Assembly (NCBI GenBank): GCA_900550745.1
Contig: URTO01000104.1
Span: 1-6,894, forward strand
Direction: 5' to 3'
DNA length: 6,894 bases
From: an uncultured Desulfovibrio sp.
Lineage (GTDB): Bacteria > Desulfobacterota > Desulfovibrionia > Desulfovibrionales > Desulfovibrionaceae
In this document: in pieces, positions 6,727-6,894 of the stretch
How the letters are laid out: each line of letters starts with the position of its first letter
Position numbering within the stretch: the stretch's first letter is position 1
Made by a program: the position numbers and the translations under genes
The notes under the pieces: generated by a model
Databases searched by the model: none
What the model was told of the DNA's origin: nothing
What the model saw: the letters and a program-made list of their open reading frames with translations, nothing else

Positions 6727-6754
6727 GGCTATCAATTGGGATGAAATGATAGCC
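6727..6754. promoter_or_regulatory. Operator-like inverted repeat at the operon promoter
   Basis: Perfect 8-bp arms GGCTATCA (6727-6734) and TGATAGCC (6747-6754) are separated by 12 bp, so arm centres are 20 bp apart, close to two helical turns. This is the geometry of a dimeric DNA-binding regulator site. One arm contains the candidate -10 TATCAT. Since transcription would start between the arms, it is more likely a DNA site than an RNA hairpin. The binding protein is unknown. Confidence 0.45.
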
Positions 6755-6774
6755 GTCAATGGTGGTGAGAGCAA
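6746..6774 (-). promoter_or_regulatory. Candidate sigma-70 type promoter of the operon
   Basis: On the minus strand TTGCTC (6774-6769) and TATCAT (6751-6746) are 17 nt apart. The -10 matches the consensus at 5 of 6 positions, the -35 at only 3 of 6. Transcription would begin near 6739, leaving a leader of roughly 27 nt before the GTG at 6712. The -10 lies within the 8-bp inverted repeat at 6727-6754, which may be an operator. Weak evidence by eye; no other site upstream looks better. Confidence 0.35.
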
Positions 6775-6804
6775 GCGGGTTCTTGTTTATTTTGCCGGGA
6801 GGGG

Positions 6805-6816
6805 GCGTTAAAACGC
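6805..6816. repeat. Short palindrome in the upstream region
   Basis: GCGTT-AA-AACGC, 5-bp arms around AA. It lies between the candidate -35 and the larger inverted repeat. It is short enough to occur by chance and is recorded because three dyads cluster in 120 bp. Confidence 0.2.
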
Positions 6817-6823
6817 GGCTGAG

Positions 6824-6847
6824 GCGGAATATAGAATATATCTCCGC
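6824..6847. repeat. Inverted repeat upstream of the operon
   Basis: Arms GCGGAATATA (6824-6833) and TATAT-C-TCCGC (6837-6847) pair over 10 bp with one unpaired C and a 3-nt centre (GAA). It lies about 70 bp upstream of the candidate -10. It could be a regulator site or part of a terminator for a gene beyond the window; there is no T-run beside it, which speaks against a terminator. Confidence 0.35.
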
Positions 6848-6894
6848 TTAGTTATGGTTTTTCATAGAGAAGGTGTTGAAAAAGCCGTTTATCC

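Noticed and set aside
6854..6894. A possible rightward gene start, ATG at 6854 (MVFHREGVEKAVY, running off the window)
   Set aside because: No Shine-Dalgarno precedes it, no convincing + strand promoter is visible, and only 13 codons are in view, so it cannot be distinguished from chance.
1..6894. CRISPR array, tRNA or rRNA genes, insertion sequences
   Set aside because: No regularly spaced direct repeats, no tRNA-like cloverleaf with its CCA-side features, no rRNA-like conserved stretches, and no transposase motifs or terminal repeats were seen.

Overview
The window holds one gene set, five protein genes all on the minus strand, read from the right end (about 6712) to the left (229). It encodes most of the envelope-spanning core of a type IV pilus / type II secretion-like machine. 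In transcription order the genes are: a fused PilM-PilN (GspL-like) inner-membrane protein, a PilO/GspM-like protein, a PilP/GspC-like protein, a secretin (PilQ/GspD family) and an assembly ATPase (PilB/GspE family). Gaps between genes are 1, 15, 54 (with the start I prefer) and 3 nt, and a Shine-Dalgarno sequence precedes each of the last four genes. This looks like a single operon with translational coupling at two junctions.

Right edge (6713-6894): non-coding and richer in A+T than the genes. It contains three inverted repeats. One, with 8-bp arms spaced two helical turns apart, overlaps the best -10 candidate for the operon. Left edge (1-228): non-coding. Directly after the ATPase stop codon lies a long G/C-rich hairpin, and next to it on the + strand is a run of five G-tracts that could form a G-quadruplex. 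I recognise no gene there.

How the parts should work together, by family knowledge: the actin-like PilM part sits in the cytoplasm near the ATPase. The PilN part, the PilO-like protein and the PilP-like protein form the inner-membrane alignment complex reaching through the periplasm. The secretin, predicted to be a lipoprotein, forms the outer-membrane pore. The ATPase powers pilin or pseudopilin addition. The platform protein (PilC/GspF), the pilins and the prepilin peptidase are not in the window and must lie elsewhere if the machine works.

The most notable points are: (1) a textbook pair of 24-residue MshEN-type motifs at the ATPase N-terminus, which predicts control by cyclic di-GMP; (2) the PilM-PilN fusion, with a proline-rich insert of about 90 residues inside the actin-like domain; (3) a PilP-like protein with no lipidation cysteine.

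Organism: a diderm (secretin plus lipoprotein signal) with high-G+C genes. The fused architecture and the style of the G/C-rich intergenic hairpin remind me of the Desulfovibrionaceae, but this is an impression from memory, not something the sequence proves.
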